Program-made: the position numbers and the translations under genes
Part shown: in pieces, positions 25,664-33,621 of the stretch
Numbering within the stretch: position 1 is the first letter of the stretch
Layout of the letters: the number at the start of each line of letters is the position of its first letter
From: Paenibacillus baekrokdamisoli
GTDB taxonomy: Bacteria > Bacillota > Bacilli > Paenibacillales > Paenibacillaceae
Assembly: GCF_003945345.1 (NCBI RefSeq)
Contig: NZ_AP019308.1
Location: forward strand, 1,426,001-1,490,000
Reading direction: 5' to 3'
Length of the DNA stretch: 64,000 nt
Notes under the pieces: generated by a model
What the model saw: the letters and a program-made list of their open reading frames with translations, nothing else
Told to the model about the DNA's origin: nothing
The model's database searches: none

Positions 25664-26719
25664 ATGAATGAACAAGTATTAGAAGACCTAATTAACGCAA
25701 TAAAACCGATTAACGAGCAAGCTGCTGAGGAGGCGACTCATCGGCTGGATAGTTTGACCAAGCCGCCGGGCAGCTTAGGCAAGCTCGAAGATATTGCCCG
25801 CCAGCTTGCTGGAATTACAGGTGAAGTAGCAGCTGACTTATCGAAGCGAGCTGTCATAGTGATGGCGGGTGATCATGGGGTTTGTGAGGAAGGAATAAGT
25901 GCTTTCCCTGCTGAGGTAACACCGCAGATGGTGATGAACTTCCTATCAGGGGGGGCAGCTGTTAATGTGCTCGCTAGACAGGCGGGTGCTGAAGTGTTTT
26001 GCGTAGATATGGGAGTAAATGCAGATCTTGAGCATGCTCTGTTGATTGATCGTAAGGTGCGTAAAGGGACAGCTAATATGGCGCGTGAAGCAGCAATGTC
26101 ACGTAAAGAGGCGATCTCTGCTATCGTGGCAGGGGTTGAAGTCGTGGCTGAGCTAGTTGCTAAGGGCTACCGGATGTTCGCGACCGGAGAGATGGGAATT
26201 GGCAACACGACGGCGAGTGCTGCGCTATGCACCGTGCTTGGCGGTATGTCGGCTGATGAAGCTGTCGGTCTTGGTACAGGTATCGCGCAGCAGCGTAGGG
26301 AGCATAAAGTGGATGTGGTGAATCGCGCCATTGCCTTGAATCAACCAAGCTCAACCGATGCGGTTGATGCCCTTGCAAAGGTTGGCGGACTTGAAATCGC
26401 TGGCTTGGTGGGTGTTATTCTTGGTGCCGCTGTGAATCGTTGTCCCGTTGTCATCGATGGATTCATCTCCTCCGCGGCAGCCTTAGTTGCTTCCGTTATT
26501 GCGCCTCAAAGTGTACCTTATATGATTGGCTCTCATCTATCCCATGAACAAGGACATCGTAAGCTGTTATCTACTATAGGACTTTCGCCAATGATTCATT
26601 TGGATATGAGGCTTGGGGAAGGGACTGGAGCTGTGCTCGGCTTCCATTTCATAGATGCTGCTCTTCTTATTATGCGAGAGATGGCTACCTTTGAAAGTGC
26701 TGGTGTATCCCGGGAGTAA
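25664..26719 (+). CDS. cobT: nicotinate-nucleotide--dimethylbenzimidazole phosphoribosyltransferase
   Basis: 351 aa, normal length. Motifs include LTKPPGSLGKLEDIA, VMAGDHGVCEEGISAFP, TGEMGIGNTTASAAL and the C-terminal LDMRLGEGTGAVLGF with the catalytic Glu. It makes alpha-ribazole 5'-phosphate from dimethylbenzimidazole (or another lower ligand base) and nicotinate mononucleotide, preparing the lower ligand for CobS. It follows btuD by 17 bases with a GAGG-type site. Confidence 0.95.
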   Translation: MNEQVLEDLINAIKPINEQAAEEATHRLDSLTKPPGSLGKLEDIARQLAGITGEVAADLSKRAVIVMAGDHGVCEEGISAFPAEVTPQMVMNFLSGGAAVNVLARQAGAEVFCVDMGVNADLEHALLIDRKVRKGTANMAREAAMSRKEAISAIVAGVEVVAELVAKGYRMFATGEMGIGNTTASAALCTVLGGMSADEAVGLGTGIAQQRREHKVDVVNRAIALNQPSSTDAVDALAKVGGLEIAGLVGVILGAAVNRCPVVIDGFISSAAALVASVIAPQSVPYMIGSHLSHEQGHRKLLSTIGLSPMIHLDMRLGEGTGAVLGFHFIDAALLIMREMATFESAGVSRE

Positions 26720-26761
26720 GGGAGTGTTCATAACGTTAAGCGTTAGGGGGCAAAAGTAGAT

Positions 26762-27439
26762 ATGGCGATTTTAGTTACAGGCGGGGCCCGAAGCGGCAAA
26801 AGCGATTTTGCCGAACGTTATGCGATGAAATTGAGCTCAAATGGGGTTTATATCGCAACATCGCAGAGCTGGGACAATGAGATGACAGAGCGAATTGAGC
26901 GTCATAAGCAGGCACGTGGTTTATCCGCGTACAGGTGGCAAACGGTGGAAGAGCCCTATGAGATTGCCGCGTTATTACGGCAGTTTGAACAGGAAGCGGT
27001 GGCTGGTGAAGAAAGGCCAGCCGTTCTGATTGATTGTTTAACGCTTTGGCTAACGAATTGGATGCTCAAGCTGGATCAGGGAGAGATAGAGGATTCTGTG
27101 GTGATGGGTCATACTGATCAGAACGATCAGAACGATCAGAATGATCAGAACGATCAGAATGATCAGAACGATCACCCTTTGCATGTAACAGAACACGATT
27201 TAGCTTCTGTGTTGGATGATTTTATCCTGGCTGTAGAGAGCTATAGCGGGCCGTTAATTATGGTCACGAATGAGGTAGGCAGCGGCATCGTTCCTGCTTA
27301 TCCGCTAGGAAGAAGATTTCGGGATGAAGCAGGTCGATTGAATCGAAGGCTGGCTGGTATTTGTGAACAAGCTTTTCTCGTCGTAGCGGGCTTTCCACTA
27401 GACTTGAAGGCACATGCCTTCAAGTTGGAGGAGCTGTAG
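26762..27439 (+). CDS. cobU: adenosylcobinamide kinase / phosphate guanylyltransferase with Asp-Gln-Asn repeat insert
   Basis: 225 aa. The N-terminal P-loop is VTGGARSGKSDFAE; ATSQSWDNEMTERIERHK carries the GTP/guanylylation His region; LIDCLTLWLTNWML and VTNEVGSGIVP are the later CobU motifs. It phosphorylates and then guanylylates adenosylcobinamide. Between LTNWML and the EVGSGIVP part is an acidic insert of about six DQN triplets from a 9-bp DNA repeat (27116-27174), making it some 25-30 residues longer than usual CobU. The insert lies in a region that is a variable loop in the family, so activity is probably kept. Confidence 0.93.
   Translation: MAILVTGGARSGKSDFAERYAMKLSSNGVYIATSQSWDNEMTERIERHKQARGLSAYRWQTVEEPYEIAALLRQFEQEAVAGEERPAVLIDCLTLWLTNWMLKLDQGEIEDSVVMGHTDQNDQNDQNDQNDQNDQNDHPLHVTEHDLASVLDDFILAVESYSGPLIMVTNEVGSGIVPAYPLGRRFRDEAGRLNRRLAGICEQAFLVVAGFPLDLKAHAFKLEEL
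27116..27174 (+). repeat. in-frame 9-bp repeat GATCAGAAY inside cobU
   Basis: Six copies of GATCAGAA(C/T) plus a partial copy, coding Asp-Gln-Asn repeats. Alternation of C and T at the last base is consistent with some age. Confidence 0.95.
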
Positions 27440-27440
27440 C

Positions 27441-28424
27441 ATGCTGTTTTACTCCTTGCCAGAGATTCTCCTGCTCACAGCCGCCGCTATTATAATCGAT
27501 TGGATTATCGGCGATCCCAAATGGCCGACTCATCCTGTAATTTGGATAGGAAAGTTCATTCGATTGCTGGAGAAGCGTCTTCGACCGGACGGGGTAGAGA
27601 TGTCCTCGTCCAAACTTCGAGCTCAGGGTGTTATTTTGACTAGCATAGTAACGCTGCTTTCATTTGTAATGATAGGGCTGATCACGATACTTGCTGCTTG
27701 GATCCATCCTTGGTTGGGTTATGCCTTCACGGCATGGTACATTTCGACGACAATGGCGGTTAAAGGACTCAAGGATGCGGCTATGCTTGTTTATCGTCCA
27801 TTAATGGCAGGTAATTTAGATGATGCTAGAAAGTATACGGGATACATTGTTAGCCGAGATACAGCGACGATGGAAGAAAAGGATACGGTACGTGCAACGG
27901 TAGAGACCGTTGCCGAGAACACGGTAGACGCCTTTGTTTCGCCGTTTGTTTTTGCTTTATTAGGCGGCGCTCCACTAGCCATGCTCTATAGAGCGGCGAA
28001 TACACTGGATTCTATGGTTGGCTATCGGAATGAACAGTATCTCTATTTTGGCTGGGCTTCAGCAAGATTCGATGATGTCTTGAATTATATACCTGCACGT
28101 CTAGCTGGGCTGCTCCTTGCTTTGTCTTCAGTCCTTTGTTTAGGGTTTCGGGCTGGTCTGCGCTCGATCAAGGCGATTGTTCAATTCGCCAACCTTCACC
28201 CGAGTCCGAACAGCGGTATTCCAGAATCTGCTGTGGCCGGTGCGCTTGGTATTGAACTCGGAGGGCGGAATGTTTACTTTGGTATTGCGAGTGAACGGGC
28301 AAGATTAGGCTGGCCGCTTCGTGAGCTAAGAGCACAAGATATTATCATTTCGGTTCGTCTGCTCTATTTGGTTTCCATGCTGTTGTTAGCGGGGGTATTT
28401 ATTCTATGGCTGTTCGTTTCTTAA
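27441..28424 (+). CDS. cbiB: adenosylcobinamide-phosphate synthase (CbiB/CobD type)
   Basis: 327 aa from ATG 27441 (GGAGGAG inside the cobU end; the stop of cobU is only 1 base upstream). Polytopic membrane protein: IIDWIIGDPKWPTHPVIWIG, VSRDT, and TVAENTVDAFVSPFVFALLGG are family hallmarks. It joins (R)-1-amino-2-propanol phosphate to adenosylcobyric acid. It overlaps the next gene by 19 bases. Confidence 0.92.
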   Translation: MLFYSLPEILLLTAAAIIIDWIIGDPKWPTHPVIWIGKFIRLLEKRLRPDGVEMSSSKLRAQGVILTSIVTLLSFVMIGLITILAAWIHPWLGYAFTAWYISTTMAVKGLKDAAMLVYRPLMAGNLDDARKYTGYIVSRDTATMEEKDTVRATVETVAENTVDAFVSPFVFALLGGAPLAMLYRAANTLDSMVGYRNEQYLYFGWASARFDDVLNYIPARLAGLLLALSSVLCLGFRAGLRSIKAIVQFANLHPSPNSGIPESAVAGALGIELGGRNVYFGIASERARLGWPLRELRAQDIIISVRLLYLVSMLLLAGVFILWLFVS

Positions 28425-29221
28425 AGAATCAAATGCAAGCAGCTGGCGCTGCTTTTCAGCTTATTACGCGAATTCCAATTCCAGTCATGATCCCGTTCGT
28501 TCCCCAGGTGCTAGCACGAAGCGTCATCTACTATCCCGTTGTAGGAACGATAGTAGGCGGCTTTGCAGCAGCAGCAGGCTGGCTATTATTCGGCCATTTA
28601 CCGGCTATGCCATCGGCAGTCATTGTATTAATGCTATGGGCTGCGCTAAGTGGTGCCTTGCATTTGGACGGTTTAATGGATACGGCTGACGGTGTATTAA
28701 GTCATCGTTCACGCGATCGGATGCTGGAGATTATGAAAGATAGCCGAGTTGGAGCGATGGGCGTCATTGTAGCTGTTATCTTGCTTCTCTTTAAATTCTC
28801 GCTTCTTGCTTCGCTGCTAGAAGGAGAGAGTTGGCTCGGGGCAGCGCTGCAGATTATTGCTGCCTGCGGCTGGAGCAGGCTGTGGCTTGTATGGGCAATG
28901 ATTATTTGGCCCTTTGCCCGAACGGGTGAGGGAATGGCATCGATGTTCGCTGAAGTTCGTGTACGTCACGCCATAGCGGCAACCTTGCTGCAAGTAGTAT
29001 TGATATTTGGGGTTGGTCTTGCCTTTGGCAGCTCATGGAGTTCAATCATGAGTCTGATGCTTATACAAGCAGGCGTAACGCTTGTAATAGGGGGAATCAT
29101 TTCTCACTGGTTGTATCGCAAACTTGGTGGCTTAACAGGTGATACGTATGGGGCGTTGAATGAACTGATAGAATCAGCCTTATTGTTCGCCACTCTATGT
29201 GAATTAATGTGGTTAAATTAA
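28406..29221 (+). CDS. cobS: adenosylcobinamide-GDP ribazoletransferase (cobalamin synthase)
   Basis: 271 aa, membrane-embedded. LITRIPIP near the N-terminus, GALHLDGLMDTADGV (acidic Mg-binding motif), LEIMKDSRVGAMG and GDTYGALNEL are the conserved blocks. It joins adenosylcobinamide-GDP to alpha-ribazole phosphate, the last assembly step. The last codons lie in a 17-bp direct repeat whose other copy is at 29452-29468. Confidence 0.93.
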   Translation: MAVRFLKNQMQAAGAAFQLITRIPIPVMIPFVPQVLARSVIYYPVVGTIVGGFAAAAGWLLFGHLPAMPSAVIVLMLWAALSGALHLDGLMDTADGVLSHRSRDRMLEIMKDSRVGAMGVIVAVILLLFKFSLLASLLEGESWLGAALQIIAACGWSRLWLVWAMIIWPFARTGEGMASMFAEVRVRHAIAATLLQVVLIFGVGLAFGSSWSSIMSLMLIQAGVTLVIGGIISHWLYRKLGGLTGDTYGALNELIESALLFATLCELMWLN

Positions 29222-29468
29222 GGTTCTAAACCATAATCAATGCATGCCATCACCAGAAGTGCATAGCGAAGCGGACGGAATCGTTCTGAAGAAGCGATAG
29301 CGTTCGCCTTTGTCTCCTTATTTCTACCCCCTAAGGGATAGAATCAGGAAATAGGGAGACAACAGCGATCGTAAGAATGATCCGGCAGCAAAGCGGCCTT
29401 CTACGAACAATACTTTAAATATATCAAGCACTTATTTTGGTGTTGAGTCTAAATTAATGTGGTTAAAT
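29202..29468. repeat. 17-bp direct repeat flanking a ~230-bp insert
   Basis: AATTAATGTGGTTAAAT occurs at 29202-29218 (end of cobS) and again at 29452-29468. The DNA between holds copy 1 of the palindromic element. The direct repeat looks like a target duplication left by insertion. Confidence 0.8.
29264..29405. repeat. palindromic interspersed repeat, copy 1
   Basis: About 140 bp starting TAGCGAAGCGGACGG and ending near GCAAAGCGGCC. It is a long imperfect palindrome: TTGTCTCCTTATTTCT opposite AGGAAATAGGGAGACAA, with outer arms around GAATCGTTCT and AGAATGATCC. A further shared tail (GCACTTATTTT, GTGTTGAG) runs to about 29449. Copies 2 and 3 are at 36168 and 60500. The rest of 29222-29551 is AT-rich non-coding DNA with nothing else recognised. 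Confidence 0.92.
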
Positions 29469-29551
29469 AAATGTTTGAATAAATGGTTAAATAAATAATT
29501 ATTCCGGGATTTGAATATATTTAATGAGATTAAATAAAGGGGCGTTTAGTC

Positions 29552-30664
29552 ATGTTGGAGCGATTCGGACACGGTGGGGATTTGCTGACTGCACAGGAGC
29601 TGTACGGAATGGGAGCAGATCGTTTTCTCGATTTTAGCGCCAATATGAATCCGCTTGGACCACCGCCCTGCGTTGCCGATGTGCTTAGACGATACGCAGA
29701 TTCAATTGGTCACTATCCGGATCCAGTGGTGAGAGGCTTACGGCTTAAGTTGGCTAATCATCATAGCGTAGAAGAAGACAATATTCTGGTAGGGAATGGT
29801 GCAGCAGAGCTTATTGATCTTGTCGTTCGTTTACTCAAGCCAGCTGTAACGGTAATCACTGCCCCTTGCTTCAATGAATATGGGGATGCTTCCCGTAAAA
29901 TTGGCAGTGAGGTTCGCTTGCTCCAGCTTAAAGCCGATCATCAATTTCGTCTGACTGAGGAGCTTGTCCTGCAGATGCTTAGCAGGCTAAGGGATGAGGG
30001 GAAAAAGGCGAGTGAAACATTATGGTTCCTAGGCTCTCCGAATAATCCAACGGGTCAGCTCATTGAACCCGAGGTCGTAAAGCTGCTGCTCCATGAAGGT
30101 GAGACGGTTGCCGTAGACGAGGCATTCATGGATTTTGTAGAGAATGAGAATCGTTGGAGTCTGTTGGAGGAGGCAGCTTCATCCGAGCGGCTGATCGTCA
30201 TCCGTTCGATGACTAAATTTTATGCGATCCCAGGCATTCGTCTAGGCTATCTAGTAGGAGGTTCAGCGTTTGTTCAAGCGTTAGGAGAGCTGCAAATTCC
30301 ATGGAGTGTTAATTCACTAGCACAGCAAATTGGTGAAGTGGTGTTGGAAGATCGGGAGTATCACGAGAAGACGAGAACATGGCTGCAAACGGAACGTCCT
30401 TGGTTTACAGAGCAGCTATCCTCAATGGGTCTAACGGTCTTTGAGGGTTCTGTCAATTATGTCCTCTTTGAGATTCCAGAGCGATTCGGATGGACGTCGA
30501 TACAGCTGCAGCAAGCATTAGGCAAAAGAGGGATTCTCCTTCGTGATGCATCCGGCTATAAAGGTTTGAATGGGGCCTATTGCCGAAGCGCAGTTCGCTT
30601 CCGTGGGGATCATATCCGACTTCTACATGAGCTGGAAGAGCTGCTGCTTCAGGGTGCTAAATGA
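29552..30664 (+). CDS. cobD: threonine-phosphate decarboxylase (CobD, PLP-dependent)
   Basis: 370 aa, aminotransferase fold type I related to HisC. FGHGGDL and FSANMNPLGPP at the N-terminus are CobD signatures; FLGSPNNPTGQ and DEAFMDF position PLP, and RSMTKFYAIPGIRLGY contains the Schiff-base Lys. It makes (R)-1-amino-2-propanol O-2-phosphate, the linker that CbiB attaches. Its start lies ~330 bases after cobS, so the operon is interrupted by the repeat insert. It may depend on read-through or its own promoter. Confidence 0.92.
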   Translation: MLERFGHGGDLLTAQELYGMGADRFLDFSANMNPLGPPPCVADVLRRYADSIGHYPDPVVRGLRLKLANHHSVEEDNILVGNGAAELIDLVVRLLKPAVTVITAPCFNEYGDASRKIGSEVRLLQLKADHQFRLTEELVLQMLSRLRDEGKKASETLWFLGSPNNPTGQLIEPEVVKLLLHEGETVAVDEAFMDFVENENRWSLLEEAASSERLIVIRSMTKFYAIPGIRLGYLVGGSAFVQALGELQIPWSVNSLAQQIGEVVLEDREYHEKTRTWLQTERPWFTEQLSSMGLTVFEGSVNYVLFEIPERFGWTSIQLQQALGKRGILLRDASGYKGLNGAYCRSAVRFRGDHIRLLHELEELLLQGAK

Positions 30665-30698
30665 GGTCAGTGAGAGAATAATCGGAGGTTGGTTCAGA

Positions 30699-32570
30699 AT
30701 GAGAGAAAGAGAGCCGCTTAAGCTCGCTCGAACGATAATGGTGCAGGGAACGGCATCAGATGTTGGGAAAAGCGTCATTACCGCCGCGTTATGCCGAATT
30801 TTTACAGAGGATGGTTGGCGGGTTGCACCGTTTAAATCGCAAAATATGTCTCTGAACTCCTACGTAACATGGGATGGTAAAGAGATCGGACGTGCTCAGG
30901 GTATGCAGGCAGATGCGTGCGGAATTCTAGCGACTACGGATATGAATCCCATTCTATTAAAGCCGAAGAAGGATATGGTCTCGCAGGTTATTGTCCATGG
31001 CAAGCCGCTCGGAGATTTCGCGGCTCGTGTCTACCGTGAAGAGGTACTCTCTAAGGCGGAGCCGATCGTAAGGCAAGCACTGGACAATTTGCGGAAAGAG
31101 TACGACATCGTTGTGCTTGAGGGTGCTGGCAGCCCAGCCGAGATTAATTTGAAGAGCCGCGATATTGTCAATATGAAAGCTGCAAAGTGGGCTGACGCTC
31201 CTGTCATTCTTGTCGCAGATATTGACCGGGGTGGTGTATTCGCCTCTATCGTCGGTACACTTGAGCTGCTTGAACCGGATGAGCGTGCTCGTGTGTGCGG
31301 TTTTATTATTAATAAATTCCGCGGTGATGTATCACTGCTGCAATCAGGGCTGGACTGGCTGGAAGAGAGAACGGGGAAACCGGTATTGGGCGTTGTTCCT
31401 CATTTGCATGAGCTAGGCCTAGAAGATGAGGATTCACTGTCCCTTGATGTTGCGATTCAGAAACTTGCAGCTGAATCACTGGCGGAGCAATCAAACGCAA
31501 AGAAGTTGGATATTGCCGTTCTTCGACTTCCTCATATATCCAATTTCACCGATATTGATCCCTTGCGCTCTGAGCCGGATGTCCATGTGCGATTTATTAC
31601 TTCTTTACAGCAATGGGGCAAGCCAGATGCCGTCATCGTTCCAGGCAGTAAAAACACGGTTGATGATCTTCTTTATCTGCGCGCGAGCGGACTTGCTGAG
31701 AAGCTCGAACAATATAGGCTGAGCGGTGGGGATATTGCAGGTATATGCGGTGGCTATGAAATGTTTGGCTCCAAGCTGCTTGATCCTCTGCATACTGAAT
31801 CTGACCAAGGGGAGACGGAGGGATTCAATTGGTTCCCTTTTGAGGTCACTTTCGCCGCTGAGAAAAGAACGGAGCGGGTGGAAGGGACGATTCAGCTTGC
31901 TGGTCTCGATGGATCGTTTGCCGTTGAAGGCTATGAGATTCATATGGGTGAGGTTAGCTGGCAGGATAGGAAAGGCCATGAAGCGGGTAATCCCTCTTTC
32001 GTATTGGAAGGGGTGCTAGACCAGTTTGACGAGTCAGACCAAGCAGATCAGCCAGACCAAGCAGACCAAGCAGACCAAGCAGACCAAGCAGACCAAGCAG
32101 ACCAAGCAGACCAAGCAGACCAAGCAGACCAAGCTGACCAGGCAGACCAGGCAGACCAGCCAGACCAAGCAGACCAAACAGACCGAACAGACCAAACAGA
32201 CCAAACAGACCAAACAGACCAGGCAGCTAGATTGCCTTTGCTATTGCGAAATAAAAGGAACGCCCATGGGGATGGAAGTGAGCAGCATCTTGATTCTTAT
32301 ATAGCCGAGGGCTGCGCATCAGAGGATGGGCGCGTCTGGGGCACTTTTTTACACGGGATATTACATAATGATGACTTTCGACTCGCTTGGTTAAACAGGC
32401 TCCGAATGGATCGCGGACTCGAGCCATTGCTTGAAGGGGTACGTGTTCAGGAGCAGCGGGAACAATCCTTCAGCCGACTTGCAGACCATGTTCGTACATA
32501 TGTGAATATTGATCGTATCAAACAGGTTATGGGAATTGGTGAGCAAGCTTGTTTAAGCCGAAAGGACTAA
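30699..32570 (+). CDS. cbiP: adenosylcobyric acid synthase with Asp-Gln-Ala repeat insert
   Basis: 623 aa from ATG 30699 (CGGAGG upstream); family usual length is ~500. ATP site MVQGTASDVGKSVITAALCRIF, VLEGAGSPAEINL, and the type-1 glutamine amidotransferase part with catalytic Cys in GICGGYEMFG and His in WGTFLHGI. It amidates four side chains of cobyrinic a,c-diamide. The excess length is mostly a ~64-residue run of DQA/DQP/DQT triplets (32035-32226), between the amidotransferase Cys region and the C-terminal His region. Being in frame and in a likely loop it may be tolerated. Also called CobQ. Confidence 0.93.
   Translation: MREREPLKLARTIMVQGTASDVGKSVITAALCRIFTEDGWRVAPFKSQNMSLNSYVTWDGKEIGRAQGMQADACGILATTDMNPILLKPKKDMVSQVIVHGKPLGDFAARVYREEVLSKAEPIVRQALDNLRKEYDIVVLEGAGSPAEINLKSRDIVNMKAAKWADAPVILVADIDRGGVFASIVGTLELLEPDERARVCGFIINKFRGDVSLLQSGLDWLEERTGKPVLGVVPHLHELGLEDEDSLSLDVAIQKLAAESLAEQSNAKKLDIAVLRLPHISNFTDIDPLRSEPDVHVRFITSLQQWGKPDAVIVPGSKNTVDDLLYLRASGLAEKLEQYRLSGGDIAGICGGYEMFGSKLLDPLHTESDQGETEGFNWFPFEVTFAAEKRTERVEGTIQLAGLDGSFAVEGYEIHMGEVSWQDRKGHEAGNPSFVLEGVLDQFDESDQADQPDQADQADQADQADQADQADQADQADQADQADQADQPDQADQTDRTDQTDQTDQTDQAARLPLLLRNKRNAHGDGSEQHLDSYIAEGCASEDGRVWGTFLHGILHNDDFRLAWLNRLRMDRGLEPLLEGVRVQEQREQSFSRLADHVRTYVNIDRIKQVMGIGEQACLSRKD
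32035..32226 (+). repeat. in-frame 9-bp repeat GACCAAGCA inside cbiP
   Basis: About 21 tandem copies of GACCAAGCA with drift to GACCAAACA at the 3' end and GACCAGSCA variants. It codes Asp-Gln-Ala/Thr/Pro. Confidence 0.97.
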
Positions 32571-32589
32571 TGATGGAGGGGATACTGGG

Positions 32590-33303
32590 ATGAGTCAGCC
32601 TTTTCGCAGTGGACATGGTTTCTATCGACCTAGCGTCTGTGAGGGGATCACGCTGGAGCTTAGAGAGGATCATATTGCACTCAGAAGTCCTGAGGTTGTA
32701 TTAGCTCTAAGCAGTGCGGTTTATGGCGGTGGGTTCGTTTATGCGGATAGCTTTATTAATTGGAAGGTTCCCCTAACCTATAACTGCAGCGATCCCGTGA
32801 AGGATTTGAGCTTCATTATGGAGCAGCAAGGATATTCATTAAACTCTTCGGTAGGATTAATAACAGCGGCCAATCTAACGCATGCATCGATTATGGAGAC
32901 TGATGGAGATCGATTCTCAATCCTTTGCTGTACGACGGCGGGCACAACGAATGCTGCAAGAGCAGGGCTAAGACGTTCTTTTTTTCCAGCCTATGAGGCA
33001 GGCACTATTAATACCTTCTTATTCATCGATGGTAGGATGACGTCTTCTGCCATGGTGAATGCGGTAATAACAGCTACAGAGGCGAAGACCGCAGCTTTGC
33101 AGGATCTTGGAATTATGGAAACGATGCATGGCCGCCTTGCGACAGGAACGACAACGGATTCCATCGTTATTGCACTCAGTCAGTCCAATCGCTATGACGA
33201 GCTTCACGCTTATGCTGGCACAGCTACGACGATTGGCGATGGCATCTCGCGAATGGTGTATGAAACCGTTCATGAGTCCGTGCGTACACAGAATGAAGGT
33301 TAA
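32590..33303 (+). CDS. cbiZ: adenosylcobinamide amidohydrolase
   Basis: 237 aa. TTAGTTNAARAG, INTFLFIDGRMTSSAMVNAV and TEAKTAALQDL, GTTTDSIVIA are CbiZ family blocks. It cleaves the aminopropanol side chain of adenosylcobinamide (or pseudocobalamin) to give cobyric acid, which then re-enters at CbiB. With CbiB, CobD, CobU, CobT and CobS in the same cluster, the cell can remodel corrinoids with a foreign lower ligand. A GGAGGGG site precedes the ATG; it is the last gene before a terminator. Confidence 0.92.
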   Translation: MSQPFRSGHGFYRPSVCEGITLELREDHIALRSPEVVLALSSAVYGGGFVYADSFINWKVPLTYNCSDPVKDLSFIMEQQGYSLNSSVGLITAANLTHASIMETDGDRFSILCCTTAGTTNAARAGLRRSFFPAYEAGTINTFLFIDGRMTSSAMVNAVITATEAKTAALQDLGIMETMHGRLATGTTTDSIVIALSQSNRYDELHAYAGTATTIGDGISRMVYETVHESVRTQNEG

Positions 33304-33348
33304 CCCCTTGATCTAATTCATTCGATCTTCCACTTATGAACTTATATA

Positions 33349-33384
33349 GGAGCAGGAGTGAAACTTACACTTCTGCTTCTTTCC
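33349..33384 (+). terminator. intrinsic terminator of cobalamin operon
   Basis: GAGCAGGAGTG and CACTTCTGCTT pair around AAACTTA, followed by CTTTCC. The remaining 33385-33621 is non-coding; a TATAAT at 33551 may be a -10 for hrpB, but no good -35 is seen. Confidence 0.65.
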
Positions 33385-33621
33385 GTACATTCCGGCTTTG
33401 AATCCATTCCATAGTCATACCCTTCGATTTGACCAGCATTTCTGCTAACCCAATGACTAAACGAATACCAGTTCATTGAGAATCTGATTAACGAAGTTCC
33501 CTTCAATCGTTTATTTGTGATGCCATTAGCCTTTTAGACGCCAAAGTTAGTATAATGATACGATATATTCCGTTAAGTGATCAGTTATTGACTGTGTACA
33601 TGAAGAAGAGGTGACAAATAC

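Noticed and set aside
32026-32304. 92-aa ORF of Thr-Lys-Gln repeats
   Set aside because: It is only another frame of the GACCAAGCA repeat inside cbiP.
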